Shown here: piece by piece, positions 25,695 through 32,928 of the stretch | Position numbering within the stretch: the first letter of the stretch is position 1 | How the letters are laid out: each line of letters starts with the position of its first letter | Source of the DNA: Planctomycetota bacterium | GTDB lineage: Bacteria; Planctomycetota; Phycisphaerae; Sedimentisphaerales; Anaerobacaceae | Direction of reading: 5' to 3' | Assembly (NCBI GenBank): GCA_012719085.1 | Contig: JAAYBA010000486.1 | Location: forward strand, 1 to 35,691 | Length of the DNA stretch: 35,691 nt | The notes under the pieces: model-generated | Database searches by the model: none | What the model was told of the DNA's origin: nothing | The model's input: the letters and a program-made list of their open reading frames with translations, nothing else | Translations under genes and position numbers: made by a program

Positions 25695-26435
25695 TCAGAA
25701 CAGCAGTTTGATCGCGGCCGCGGCGGCCAGGATCTGCATGACGGCGTTGAAGGCTCTCTGCGGGATGCGCCGCAGCAGGAAGATGCCGAGGACGGCGCCG
25801 AGGGCGATGACCGGCAGCATCATCAGATCGAGTGTGAGCGATTCGCGCGTCATGATGTCCAGGCTCATACTGAACGGGACCTTGAGCCAGTTGACGACGA
25901 AGAAGAACCACGCGCTGGTTCCGACGAAGGCGACCTTGGGCAGCTTCATGGCCAGCAGGTAGATGACCATGATCGGTCCGGCGGCGTTGGCCATCATGCT
26001 GGTCAGGCCGGCGACGAAGCCCAGGGCGGCGGCGAACCACCACTGCGTCGGAACGTGCAGATTCTCGTCCCGGGCTCGGGTCCGCCAGTAGTTCAGGGCC
26101 AGCATGACCAGCACGATCGCGCCGATGATCGGCTTGAGCTGCCGGTCGTTGATGATTTTCATTGCGAAAAACCCTGCGACGATGCCCGCGAACGCCGCGG
26201 GCAGCAGGCGGATCATGTGGGACCACTCGGCGTTGCGCCGGTGATAGGCGGCGGCGAACACGTCGCCCAGGATGAGGATGCCCAGCAGCAGGCCCACCGA
26301 CTTCTGGGCCGGCAACACCAGGGCCATCAGGATCGTGGGCAGGATGCCCACGCCCGGAATCCCCGTTTTGGAGATGCCGACGATAAGGGCCGAGAGCGTG
26401 ACCACGAACCATGCGATGGGCTCCAATTCGGGCAT
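25695..26435 (-). CDS. TauE/SafE-family membrane permease
   Basis: The 246-residue protein has about eight hydrophobic segments, beginning IAWFVVTLSALIVGISKTGI and ending AVMQILAAAAAIKLLF. The family pattern is clear: GISKTGIPGVGILP in the first repeat and GFVAGLTSMMANAAGPIMVI in the second, the two inverted halves of a TauE/SafE fold, followed by KVAFVGTSAWFFFVVNWLKV. Members export or import sulfur-containing and carboxylate anions such as sulfite, sulfoacetate or taurine derivatives; the substrate cannot be read here and the neighbours give no hint. AGGA lies 8 bases before ATG 26435, and a consensus TATAAT -10 lies just upstream. It is divergent from a lipoprotein gene. Confidence 0.9.
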   Translation of the reverse strand: MPELEPIAWFVVTLSALIVGISKTGIPGVGILPTILMALVLPAQKSVGLLLGILILGDVFAAAYHRRNAEWSHMIRLLPAAFAGIVAGFFAMKIINDRQLKPIIGAIVLVMLALNYWRTRARDENLHVPTQWWFAAALGFVAGLTSMMANAAGPIMVIYLLAMKLPKVAFVGTSAWFFFVVNWLKVPFSMSLDIMTRESLTLDLMMLPVIALGAVLGIFLLRRIPQRAFNAVMQILAAAAAIKLLF

Positions 26436-26457
26436 TTCTTATTCCTGCATAAGCGGC

Positions 26458-26487
26458 TATTATACTCCACCGTGTGTGGGTCGTGCA
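26458..26487 (-). promoter_or_regulatory. Promoter of the TauE/SafE gene, with symmetrical -10
   Basis: On the minus strand a consensus TATAAT (26464-26459) has a weak -35 TGCACG (26487-26482) 17 bp upstream. Together with base 26458 the box is TATTATA, which also reads TATTAT on the plus strand, towards the divergent lipoprotein gene. Only 23 bases separate the box from the permease ATG. Confidence 0.5.
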
Positions 26488-26520
26488 CTGTAGCGGTTCT
26501 GCCCCTCGCTCGCAAGCCAC

Positions 26521-26549
26521 TTTCCCATCGCCGGCAAAGGTGGTACAAT
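26521..26549 (+). promoter_or_regulatory. Possible promoter of the lipoprotein gene
   Basis: TACAAT at 26544-26549 is one base from consensus; the -35 candidate TTTCCC at 26521-26526, 17 bp upstream, is poor. The leader would be about 75 bases. Confidence 0.35.
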
Positions 26550-26631
26550 GCTCTCAGTTGCTTGGATCGGCGTATTGTCTGCCATCCCGAATGATGTTCG
26601 ACCACGATCAAGCGAGCGAAGGAGTCTGGAT

Positions 26632-27267
26632 ATGAGAGTGAAGAAAGCCCTGTTTTACGGTTTGGCGGTCCTCCTGGGCGGCTGCGTCCCGGTCATCTCA
26701 TTGCAGCCGCTGTTCACCCAGGACACGCTCATCTTCGACACGCAGTTGCTCGGCACGTGGGTCGAGAACCCCAGCGACGTGCGCAGCGCATGGGTGTTCA
26801 CGCGTCTGGGCCCGGACGGCGCCGATACGCTGCCTGACACGCTCAAAAACAGCGCCGAGAAGGTCTACCACCTCAGCATAACCGACCCGGAGGGACGCAA
26901 GGGTTCGTTCTTCGTATGCCTGGTGAAGCTCGACAACGACATCTTCATGGACGTCTTTCCTGATGTGTTGCCGTCAGGGGCGGACGATCCCGACAAGGTC
27001 GAGCTGTTCTACAACGCCTTCTTCTTTGTGCGCGCTCACACCTTCGTCAAGGTGAACCTCAGCGGCAACCGCATGTCGATGTGGCTGACCAACGACGACA
27101 AGATCCACGATCTGCTCGAATCGCAGGCGAGCCCGATCGCGTTCGAATCGGTTGACGACCGGCCCATCCTGACGGCCTCGACAAAGGACTTGCAGGCGTT
27201 CGTCTCAAAGTACGCCGACGACGACCGCGTCTTCGCCGACGAGATCATCCTCGAGCGGCGTCCGTAA
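26632..27267 (+). CDS. Predicted lipoprotein, unknown function
   Basis: ATG 26632 has AAGGAG 7 bases upstream and gives 211 residues; the frame continues upstream to 26548 but without signal character. The N-terminus is a lipoprotein signal: MRVKK, the hydrophobic ALFYGLAVL, then the lipobox LLGGC with Cys18 as the lipidated residue. The mature part starts VPVISLQPLFTQDTLIFDTQ and GTWVENPSD, a lipocalin/DUF-like opening in which a compound's effect or a component's amount is evaluated, and continues with alternating beta-type strands (GSFFVCLVKLDNDIFMDVFP, then FFFVRAHTFVKVNLSGNRMS). The C-terminal ASTKDLQAFVSKYADDDRVF suggests a closing helix. Attachment to the periplasmic face of a membrane is expected. 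I do not recognise the family with confidence. Confidence 0.8.
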   Translation: MRVKKALFYGLAVLLGGCVPVISLQPLFTQDTLIFDTQLLGTWVENPSDVRSAWVFTRLGPDGADTLPDTLKNSAEKVYHLSITDPEGRKGSFFVCLVKLDNDIFMDVFPDVLPSGADDPDKVELFYNAFFFVRAHTFVKVNLSGNRMSMWLTNDDKIHDLLESQASPIAFESVDDRPILTASTKDLQAFVSKYADDDRVFADEIILERRP

Positions 27268-27390
27268 TAAGGGCCGTGGGGGTGTCGAGCGAGAGATTCT
27301 GCCGGTCTCATAGGACCGATGCGACCTGTAGCACCTGTGGGTGAGCCGGCCGCACAGACGCGGGCGCAATCACATCGTCTTCTTGTGGGT

Positions 27391-27418
27391 TTGCAGGGCG
27401 GGGGTTTTTCGGTATGAT
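27391..27418 (+). promoter_or_regulatory. Promoter of nadB
   Basis: TTGCAG at 27391-27396 and TATGAT at 27413-27418 are 16 bp apart. Transcription would begin near 27425, about 70 bases before the nadB ATG. No NAD-sensing riboswitch motif was seen in the leader. Confidence 0.55.
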
Positions 27419-27496
27419 GGCCGGCCTTTGCCTGTGAAGGTGTTTGTTTTTCGCTGCTTCTTATCGGGGCGGCTGATTCTGGAAGGCCATGGGATC

Positions 27497-29158
27497 ATGA
27501 AGCAAAGCAACAAGAGCAAGGGCACGACCGAAGCCGAGCGAGTCCGTTTTGGGGAGCCCCGGCGGTATCTCGTCGATGTGGACTCGATCTCGACCAACCA
27601 GCTCTTTACCGACTGCGTGGTTGTCGGGGCCGGTCTGGCGGGCCTGCGGGCGGCGATCGAGGCCGCGGGCCATCGCAACGTCGTGGTCGTCTGTAAGGGC
27701 ACCCTCGAAGAGAGCAATACTTGGAAGGCCCAGGGCGGCATCGCCTCGGTGCTCGGCAAGGACGACACCTTCGAGTCGCACATCAGCGATACGTTCAAAA
27801 CCGGAGGCGGCATCTGCGACGAGCAGATTGTCAAACTTGTGGTCGAGCGGGGCCCGGGACTGATTCGCCAGTTGCAGGAGTGGGGCACGGCGTTCGATCT
27901 CGTCGACGGCCAGGTCGACATCACGCTCGAAGGGGGCCACTCCCGCGCGCGAATCCTGCACGGGCACGGCGACGAGACCGGGCGGGCGATTGCCGAGGCG
28001 CTCATCGACAAGGTCCGGACCACGCCGAGCATCAAGGTCATCGAGAATTTCTACACCATCGACCTGCTGACCGATGAAGACCATCGCTGCGTCGGCATCA
28101 TCGGATACGACCGGCAGCGAGGACTACAGATCCTCTGGGCGGCCAATACGGTTCTCGCCAGCGGCGGCGGCGGACAGTTGTATCGCGAGACGACCAACCC
28201 GTCCGGGGCGACGGCCGATGGGATCGCGATGGCCTATCGGGCCGGCGCGGTGCTGCGCGACATGGAGTTCGTGCAGTTTCATCCGACGACGCTGTACATC
28301 GCCGGCGCCTCGCGGGCGCTGATCACGGAGACCTTGCGGGGCGAGGGAGCGTATTTGTTGGATGTGAACGGGCACCGCTTCATGGCCGAATACGACTCGG
28401 CCGGCGAGCTGGCGCCGCGCGACGTGGTGAGCCGTGCAATCCTGGACCAGATGCGCAAGACCGAATCGACGCACGTCTTGCTCGACGTACGCCACCTGAA
28501 CAAAGAGTATTTTGCCCGGCGGTTCCCGATGATCAGCGATCTATGCGAGAGCTTCGACATCGACGTGAGCCACGACCTGATCCCGGTGCGTCCCAGCGCG
28601 CACTACATGGTCGGCGGCGTGCTGACCGACACACTCGCGCGGACGAGTATCGAGAATCTCTACGCGTGCGGAGAAGTCGCCTCGACGGGCCTGCACGGCG
28701 CCAATCGCCTCGGCAGCAACTCGCTTCTGGAGGGGCTGGTCTTCGGGACGATCGCCGGACGGGAGGTGGTGCAGAGGGCCCGGGCCGATGTCGCCACCAG
28801 CCTGAAGCACCCGCTCATCAAGTACAAGATCCCGCACTCGGGTCGCAGTCAGCTCGATGTTCCCGACGTGCGCAATTCCCTTCGCGCCCTGATGTGGCGC
28901 AACGTGGGCATCACGCGCACCGCCCAGCCGCTGACGGAGGCCGAGGAGATCATTCGATTCTGGCACCGCTACGTGATGGACAAGATCTTCGATTCGCCCG
29001 AGGGCTGGGAATGCCAGAACATGCTGACGGCCTCGCTGCTGGTTACCTGTGCGGCCCAGCTTCGCAAGGAGAGCCGAGGCGTCCATTATCGCGTGGATCA
29101 CCCCAAGACGGACGATGCGAACTTCAGAAAGCACGTCGAAATCGTCAAGGCCAACTGA
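27497..29158 (+). CDS. nadB: L-aspartate oxidase
   Basis: NadB oxidises L-aspartate to iminoaspartate, the first step of de novo NAD synthesis, using FAD with oxygen or fumarate as acceptor. From ATG 27497 (GGAAGG about 10 bases upstream) the protein has 553 residues. It has the FAD-binding CVVVGAGLAGLRAAIEA with GAGLAG at 44-49, NTWKAQGGIASVLG, GHSRARILHGHGDETG, VLASGGGGQLYRETTNP, QFHPTTLY and the closing GLHGANRLGSNSLLEGLVFG, all typical of NadB in the succinate dehydrogenase/fumarate reductase flavoprotein family. The HGANRLGSNSLLE block and the lack of a neighbouring iron-sulfur subunit gene favour NadB over SdhA/FrdA. An N-terminal extension of about 35 residues precedes the FAD domain. 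nadA and nadC are not in the window. RNase P RNA follows on the same strand. Confidence 0.95.
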   Translation: MKQSNKSKGTTEAERVRFGEPRRYLVDVDSISTNQLFTDCVVVGAGLAGLRAAIEAAGHRNVVVVCKGTLEESNTWKAQGGIASVLGKDDTFESHISDTFKTGGGICDEQIVKLVVERGPGLIRQLQEWGTAFDLVDGQVDITLEGGHSRARILHGHGDETGRAIAEALIDKVRTTPSIKVIENFYTIDLLTDEDHRCVGIIGYDRQRGLQILWAANTVLASGGGGQLYRETTNPSGATADGIAMAYRAGAVLRDMEFVQFHPTTLYIAGASRALITETLRGEGAYLLDVNGHRFMAEYDSAGELAPRDVVSRAILDQMRKTESTHVLLDVRHLNKEYFARRFPMISDLCESFDIDVSHDLIPVRPSAHYMVGGVLTDTLARTSIENLYACGEVASTGLHGANRLGSNSLLEGLVFGTIAGREVVQRARADVATSLKHPLIKYKIPHSGRSQLDVPDVRNSLRALMWRNVGITRTAQPLTEAEEIIRFWHRYVMDKIFDSPEGWECQNMLTASLLVTCAAQLRKESRGVHYRVDHPKTDDANFRKHVEIVKAN

Positions 29159-29199
29159 GCGCGGTCGCCCCGAGCCCCGATGCCTATCTGAGCTTTGGC

Positions 29200-29228
29200 T
29201 GGAAAAGGCGGGGGCAAGTCGATACAAT
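29200..29228 (+). promoter_or_regulatory. Possible promoter of rnpB
   Basis: TGGAAA at 29200-29205 and TACAAT at 29223-29228 are 17 bp apart. A start near 29235 would leave about 48 bases to be trimmed from the RNase P RNA precursor. A 10-bp direct repeat, atcatcaata, lies between at 29249-29258 and 29263-29272. Confidence 0.4.
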
Positions 29229-29424
29229 CGAACCACGCCTTGGGCTGAATCATCAATAATCGATCATCAATAGGAACACGTCGATTCCGAGAGTGGGTTG
29301 GGCGGTCGCTCGGCTTCGCATCGTGCGAGGCCGAGAGGAAAGTCCGAGCAGGACAGGGCACGGTGGTGGCTAACGGCCACCGGGGGCGACCCCAGGGAAA
29401 GTGCCACAGAAAACACACGGCCGA

Positions 29425-29439
29425 TCCGCCTGTGGCGGA
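29425..29439 (+). repeat. Short palindrome inside rnpB, copy 1
   Basis: tccgcc-tgt-ggcgga, a 6-bp stem with a 3-base loop, sits in a peripheral part of the RNase P RNA. It has the same arms as the copy at 29565-29579. Confidence 0.6.
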
Positions 29440-29564
29440 GGCAAAGGTGAAAAGGTGCGGTAAGAGCGCACCGCGACGGCGGCGACGTCGTCGGCAGGGT
29501 AAACCCCACCGCCTGCAAGACCAAGCAGCCGGTCGGCTTCGGCCGCACGTGGCCCGCGTGCGAG

Positions 29565-29579
29565 TCCGCCGCAGGCGGA
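29565..29579 (+). repeat. Short palindrome inside rnpB, copy 2
   Basis: tccgcc-gca-ggcgga, with arms identical to the copy at 29425-29439 and only the loop different. This suggests one small repeat family has lodged twice in the variable hairpins of the RNA. Confidence 0.6.
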
Positions 29580-29726
29580 TCGGCCGGTGGGTAGGTCGCT
29601 TCCCGCTTCGGCGGGAGAGCCGGTCGGCAACGGCCGGTCCAGATAAATGATCGCCGCCCGTCGTCAGACGGGCACAGAACTCGGCTTACAGACCCACTCT
29701 CGGAATCAACGGATCGCCGGCAGGTG

Positions 29727-30335
29727 TTACTGAGCCGGCCTCTTGTCGGCCTTGCCTTCGGCTGAGACCCCCGCCGTCAGCACGAACTGCATCGCCCGAT
29801 CGACCGTCATATCGACCGGATGAATCTTGTCTTTGGGGACCATGATCGTGAAGCCGCCCAACTGGTAGCTCATCGGCAGGTAAACGGCCACCGTTTGGTC
29901 GTCCCCGATGCCCTCGGGCAGATCGTCGAAACTCTCCCTTGTCACCAGGCCCATCAGGCGGGTGTTCTCGTCGCCGACAGCGACCATGACGGTCTTGTCG
30001 AAATCCTTCTCTTTCGAGGAGTCGAAGAAACCGACCAGGTCGCGAATGGAGCCGTACAGTGACTTGATCCCGGGGATCTTCTGCAGCAGCGCTTCGCCCA
30101 GCGAGAAGACCTTGCGGAATAGCCAGAGCTGAAGGAGCACGCCGATGCCCAGGGTGATGAGGAATCCGAACAGCACGCCGAGGCCGGGAACATAGGCATC
30201 GCCGATCACGTACCGGATGACCGCGCCGAGAACGGATTCCGCCGATGTGGCCAGCCAGTAGATCAGATAGAGCGTCAGCGCGATGGGAAGAATCGCCATC
30301 AATCCATGAACGAAACGCTTGCCGATCCATTTCAT
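29727..30335 (-). CDS. DUF502 family membrane protein
   Basis: ATG 30335 follows GGAG by 8 bases; the product has 202 residues. Two membrane spans occupy about residues 10-30 (GLMAILPIALTLYLIYWLA) and 50-72 (PGLGVLFGFLITLGIGVLLQ). The cytosolic or peripheral remainder carries DUF502 hallmarks: IPGIKSLYGSIRDLVGFF, TVMVAVGDENTRLMGLVT, TVAVYLPMSYQLGGFTIMVP and VDMTVDRAMQFVLTAGV. The family is widespread in bacteria and plants (LIKE COV proteins) and its molecular role is not known. The Asp-box protein gene lies 67 bases upstream on the same strand. The last ten residues are an unconserved charged tail. Confidence 0.92.
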   Translation of the reverse strand: MKWIGKRFVHGLMAILPIALTLYLIYWLATSAESVLGAVIRYVIGDAYVPGLGVLFGFLITLGIGVLLQLWLFRKVFSLGEALLQKIPGIKSLYGSIRDLVGFFDSSKEKDFDKTVMVAVGDENTRLMGLVTRESFDDLPEGIGDDQTVAVYLPMSYQLGGFTIMVPKDKIHPVDMTVDRAMQFVLTAGVSAEGKADKRPAQ

Positions 30336-30402
30336 CTCTTTGTCTCCATGTGGAACGTCTCGATTCCAGTGAAGCGCCTCATTGTCTTATCAGACCACGC
30401 GC

Positions 30403-31524
30403 TCATCGCGATGACAGCCAATCTCTGGAGATGGCCAGGACCTTGAGCCGGTTCAGTCCGCCGACCTTCTTGTCGCCGGCGCAGTAGGCCAGAAGCATCC
30501 GATCTTTCACGAACGCCATCGCCGTGTAGCAATACCAGCCGTCGGGATTGGCCTCGATGACGTGCGAGGCGCCCCACGTCTGGCCTTCGTCGGTGCTGAT
30601 GGTCACGCACAGGGGCGTGCGTCGGCCGGCCGGGAACGGGTGACGCCCGGAATGATCGTTCCACACGCAGACCAGATCGCCCGTCCAGGGAATGCGTTCG
30701 ATGGAGGCCGGGCTCAGCGGCGAGGCCAGTTCGGAGGGCCGGGGTTTCGACCATGTGTCCCCGCCATCGGTCGAGTGGCAGACGTACTGGCTGCCGGCAT
30801 CGGTCCGTATGAACATCATCAGCCGGCCGTCGGTTAGCTCGACCACGCCGGGCTCCTGCACGATGATGCGATTGCCATCGGGATCGTAGCCTTTGAACGA
30901 GTCCGTGCTGCGCCGCCACGTGACGCCGCTGTCGTCGGACAAATAGCACATGATGACGCCCGCGTTGTCGCGCGGCTTGCCCGGGCCCTGGTGCCAAGCC
31001 ACGGGCAGAATGATCCGCCCCGACTTCAATTGCACGGCCCGATCGTTGTTCAACACGTAATAACCCACCTCATCGGTGATGCACACCGCTGGCTCGCTCC
31101 ACGTGCGCGTCTCGTCGGTCGAGACGCACATCATCGGCCGGCAATCTTCCCGCGACGTCTTGCGCAAATAGAACAAGGCGATCCGCCCGTCCTGCAATCG
31201 CAGCAGCGAGACCGACATCACGTTCAGCCCGCCCGTCGGACGGACCACGACCTCCGCATCGCTCCAGCTCGCGCCGCCGTCGGCCGAGGCGCGCTTCACC
31301 AGATCGGCCCCCGCATGGTCGCCGCTGCCGCCGGTGAACCGCGTATAGATCAGACCGAGCCGCCCGTCCTTCAGCTCGATGATGTCGCCCTCGGAATGAC
31401 GTGGGTACTCCTCGCTCGGCTCAACGGCCAGCAGCGGCCACAGCGGCACATTGCCGGCCCCGACCGCCCCGCCCAGCAGCCCGGCTGCCATCGCCACCAT
31501 CCACATCGTCCTGATGTCCATCAT
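30403..31524 (-). CDS. Exported Asp-box (sialidase-like) protein
   Basis: ATG 31524 has AAGGGG 5 bases upstream, and a second ATG follows immediately. The product has 373 residues with a signal peptide (MWMVAMAAGLLGGAVGA). Five Asp-box motifs of the S-x-D-x-G-x-T-W type are visible in order: SADGGASWS, STDETRTWS, SDDSGVTWR, STDGGDTWS and STDEGQTWG, marking a six-bladed sialidase/BNR propeller. The opening HSEGDIIELKDGRLGLIYTR is the pattern of the BNR_2 family found in planctomycetes and Bacteroidetes. A sialidase FRIP arginine motif and the Tyr/Glu catalytic pair were not located, so true neuraminidase activity is doubtful. A glycan hydrolase of another specificity or a binding protein is as likely. 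It is followed by the DUF502 gene and preceded by the ldh terminator. Confidence 0.87.
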   Translation of the reverse strand: MMDIRTMWMVAMAAGLLGGAVGAGNVPLWPLLAVEPSEEYPRHSEGDIIELKDGRLGLIYTRFTGGSGDHAGADLVKRASADGGASWSDAEVVVRPTGGLNVMSVSLLRLQDGRIALFYLRKTSREDCRPMMCVSTDETRTWSEPAVCITDEVGYYVLNNDRAVQLKSGRIILPVAWHQGPGKPRDNAGVIMCYLSDDSGVTWRRSTDSFKGYDPDGNRIIVQEPGVVELTDGRLMMFIRTDAGSQYVCHSTDGGDTWSKPRPSELASPLSPASIERIPWTGDLVCVWNDHSGRHPFPAGRRTPLCVTISTDEGQTWGASHVIEANPDGWYCYTAMAFVKDRMLLAYCAGDKKVGGLNRLKVLAISRDWLSSR

Positions 31525-31618
31525 CTGTGCCCCTTCCACATCCGAAGCCACGACGCTATCTTCGTGGCGACCGGCGTCACGAAACCGCCGTAGCATAACG
31601 GATCCGGTCCATCAACGC

Positions 31619-31647
31619 AAAAGCCCCCGATTGAAGAGATCGGGGGC
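31619..31647 (-). terminator. Terminator of the ldh operon
   Basis: A perfect 9-bp stem (gcccccgat 31623-31631, atcgggggc 31639-31647) with a 7-base loop is followed on the minus strand by TTTT (31622-31619). It lies 37 bases after the ldh stop. Confidence 0.85.
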
Positions 31648-31683
31648 ACTATCGAGAACCGCGGCGAACCGCGGGTTGGCTGT

Positions 31684-32631
31684 CTATACCGACACGCTAT
31701 CGAGAACGCCGCGCAGGATCTGGGCCGACCGCTCGAGGCCCTCCTGCTCGGCCGCCGGCAAGCGGGCGGCGATGATCCGCTCGACGCCGTTTTCCCCCAC
31801 GATGCAGGGAACGCTCAGGCAGATGTCCTTCAGGCCGTATTCCCCTTCCAGCAGGGTCGATACGGTCAGCACGCTGTGCTCGTCGCGGAGGATGGCGCCG
31901 GAGATCCGCAGCAGCGAAAGTCCGATCCCGTAGAACGTCGAGCCCTTGTAGTCAATGATATGGTACGCGGAGTCGCGGACTTCGCGGGCGATTTCTTCGT
32001 GATGCCTCGGGTAGTCGCAGACCTTGCAGATTTCGCAGTACTCGCGGATCGGAATGCCCGCGATGTGCGTCATGCTCCAGGCGGGCACCTCGCTGTCGCC
32101 GTGCTCGCCGAGGATATAGGCGTGTACGTTTCTGGCGTCGATCCCGCAGTGCCGGCTCAGCATGTACTTGAACCGGGCGCTGTCCAGTACCGTGCCCGAT
32201 CCGATGACGCGGCCGCGCGGCAGTTCCAGGTGTCTCTGGGCCACCTGGGTAAGCGTATCGACCGGATTGGTCACCATGAGCACCACCGCAGTTGAGCCAG
32301 AACCGCGAATCTGCTCGCAGATCGACCGGACGATCTGGGCGTTCTTCTGGATCAGTTCGATGCGGGGCTGCCCCGGCGTCTGTTTGGCGCCGGCGGTGAC
32401 GACGATCAGGTGGGCATCGGCGCAATCATCGTATGTACCGGCCTTTACGGAAACCGGCGGAATGAATGGCAACCCGTGCGACAGGTCCATGATCTCGCCT
32501 TCGACCCGCTTGGCGTCGAGGTCGATCAGAGCGATCTCACTGGCCAAACCCGTCTGCAGCAGAGCGTAGATGTACGTCGTCCCCACCGATCCGGCTCCAA
32601 TGACAACCACCTTGCGATGCGTCTTGACCAT
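31684..32631 (-). CDS. ldh: L-lactate dehydrogenase
   Basis: The cytosolic enzyme interconverts pyruvate and L-lactate with NAD. ATG 32631 follows AAAGGA by 8 bases, giving 315 residues. The NAD-binding loop is VVVIGAGSVGTTYIYAL, with Asp37 (LIDLD) selecting NAD. The mobile loop reads GAKQTPGQPR (81-90): Gln84 stands at the position that is Gln in lactate and Arg in malate dehydrogenases, favouring lactate. Other blocks are VTNPVDTLT, GSGTVLDSARFKYML and the catalytic GEHGDSEVPAWS with His178. A strong terminator follows. Upstream on the same strand are a zinc-ribbon protein (45 bases) and a site-2 protease, suggesting a shared transcript. Lactate fermentation fits an anaerobic or facultative host, an inference only. 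Confidence 0.93.
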   Translation of the reverse strand: MVKTHRKVVVIGAGSVGTTYIYALLQTGLASEIALIDLDAKRVEGEIMDLSHGLPFIPPVSVKAGTYDDCADAHLIVVTAGAKQTPGQPRIELIQKNAQIVRSICEQIRGSGSTAVVLMVTNPVDTLTQVAQRHLELPRGRVIGSGTVLDSARFKYMLSRHCGIDARNVHAYILGEHGDSEVPAWSMTHIAGIPIREYCEICKVCDYPRHHEEIAREVRDSAYHIIDYKGSTFYGIGLSLLRISGAILRDEHSVLTVSTLLEGEYGLKDICLSVPCIVGENGVERIIAARLPAAEQEGLERSAQILRGVLDSVSV

Positions 32632-32676
32632 AAGGCCCGTCCTTTCACCATTCCGTGTCGATGCGCGGATCGAAGG

Positions 32677-32895
32677 CTATTCCTTTCCGATCAGCGACTT
32701 GACCTTCTGGACATCGCAACTCAGAGCGATCGTTCCGCAGTCCAGACACAGTCGTGCCTCCACATCGACGTCGGCGGTCTTCAGTTTCAGGAACTTGGCG
32801 CCCTGGGGCCGGAAATGTATCGCTCCCGTCGAGCGAAGCGCTCCCGATTCCAGATGGGCGCCGCCACAACGCAAACACGTCATTTCTGCATTCAT
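32677..32895 (-). CDS. Small zinc-ribbon protein
   Basis: A 72-residue product starts at ATG 32895 with GGAGG 7 bases upstream. Two CxxC pairs, Cys7/Cys10 (TCLRCGG) and Cys50/Cys53 (LCLDCGTIAL), would bind one zinc across a 39-residue middle rich in beta-type residues (FRPQGAKFLKLKT). This layout is common to small nucleic-acid-binding or scaffold ribbons and resembles no enzyme that I recognise. It sits between the site-2 protease gene (33 bases upstream) and ldh (45 bases downstream), so it is expected to be made with them. The strong binding site and the conserved Cys pairs support a real gene. Confidence 0.8.
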   Translation of the reverse strand: MNAEMTCLRCGGAHLESGALRSTGAIHFRPQGAKFLKLKTADVDVEARLCLDCGTIALSCDVQKVKSLIGKE

Positions 32896-32928
32896 AGGAA
32901 GACCTCCAAACAGGGTTCCGGTTGCGGT

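Larger units (their letters stand above)
29283..29707 (+). ncRNA. rnpB: RNase P RNA (catalytic subunit), class A
   Basis: This RNA cleaves the 5' leader from precursor tRNAs. The ends pair as a long P1 helix: gattccgagagtgggt (29283-29298) with acccactctcggaatc (29692-29707). The universally conserved segments are present in order: GAGGAAAGTCC at 29335-29345, ACAGAAAACACACGGCC near 29407, GGTAAGAGCGCACC near 29458, GGGTAAACCCC near 29498, AGATAAATGATCGCC at 29641-29655 and ACAGAACTCGGCTTACAG at 29674-29691. The last element pairs with the 5' region to form P4. Length of about 420 bases is within the A-type range. Two identical-style short palindromes occur inside it (29425-29439, 29565-29579). 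The 3' end is 20 bases from the stop of the convergent DUF502 gene, and no terminator was seen. Confidence 0.97.

Noticed and set aside
27419-27496. NAD-related riboswitch before nadB
   Set aside because: The roughly 70-base leader shows no paired, conserved bulge pattern of the known NAD-sensing RNA classes.
29249-29272. Direct repeat atcatcaata before rnpB as a CRISPR-like or phage attachment site
   Set aside because: Only two 10-base copies 4 bases apart; far too short for an array and no integrase is near.
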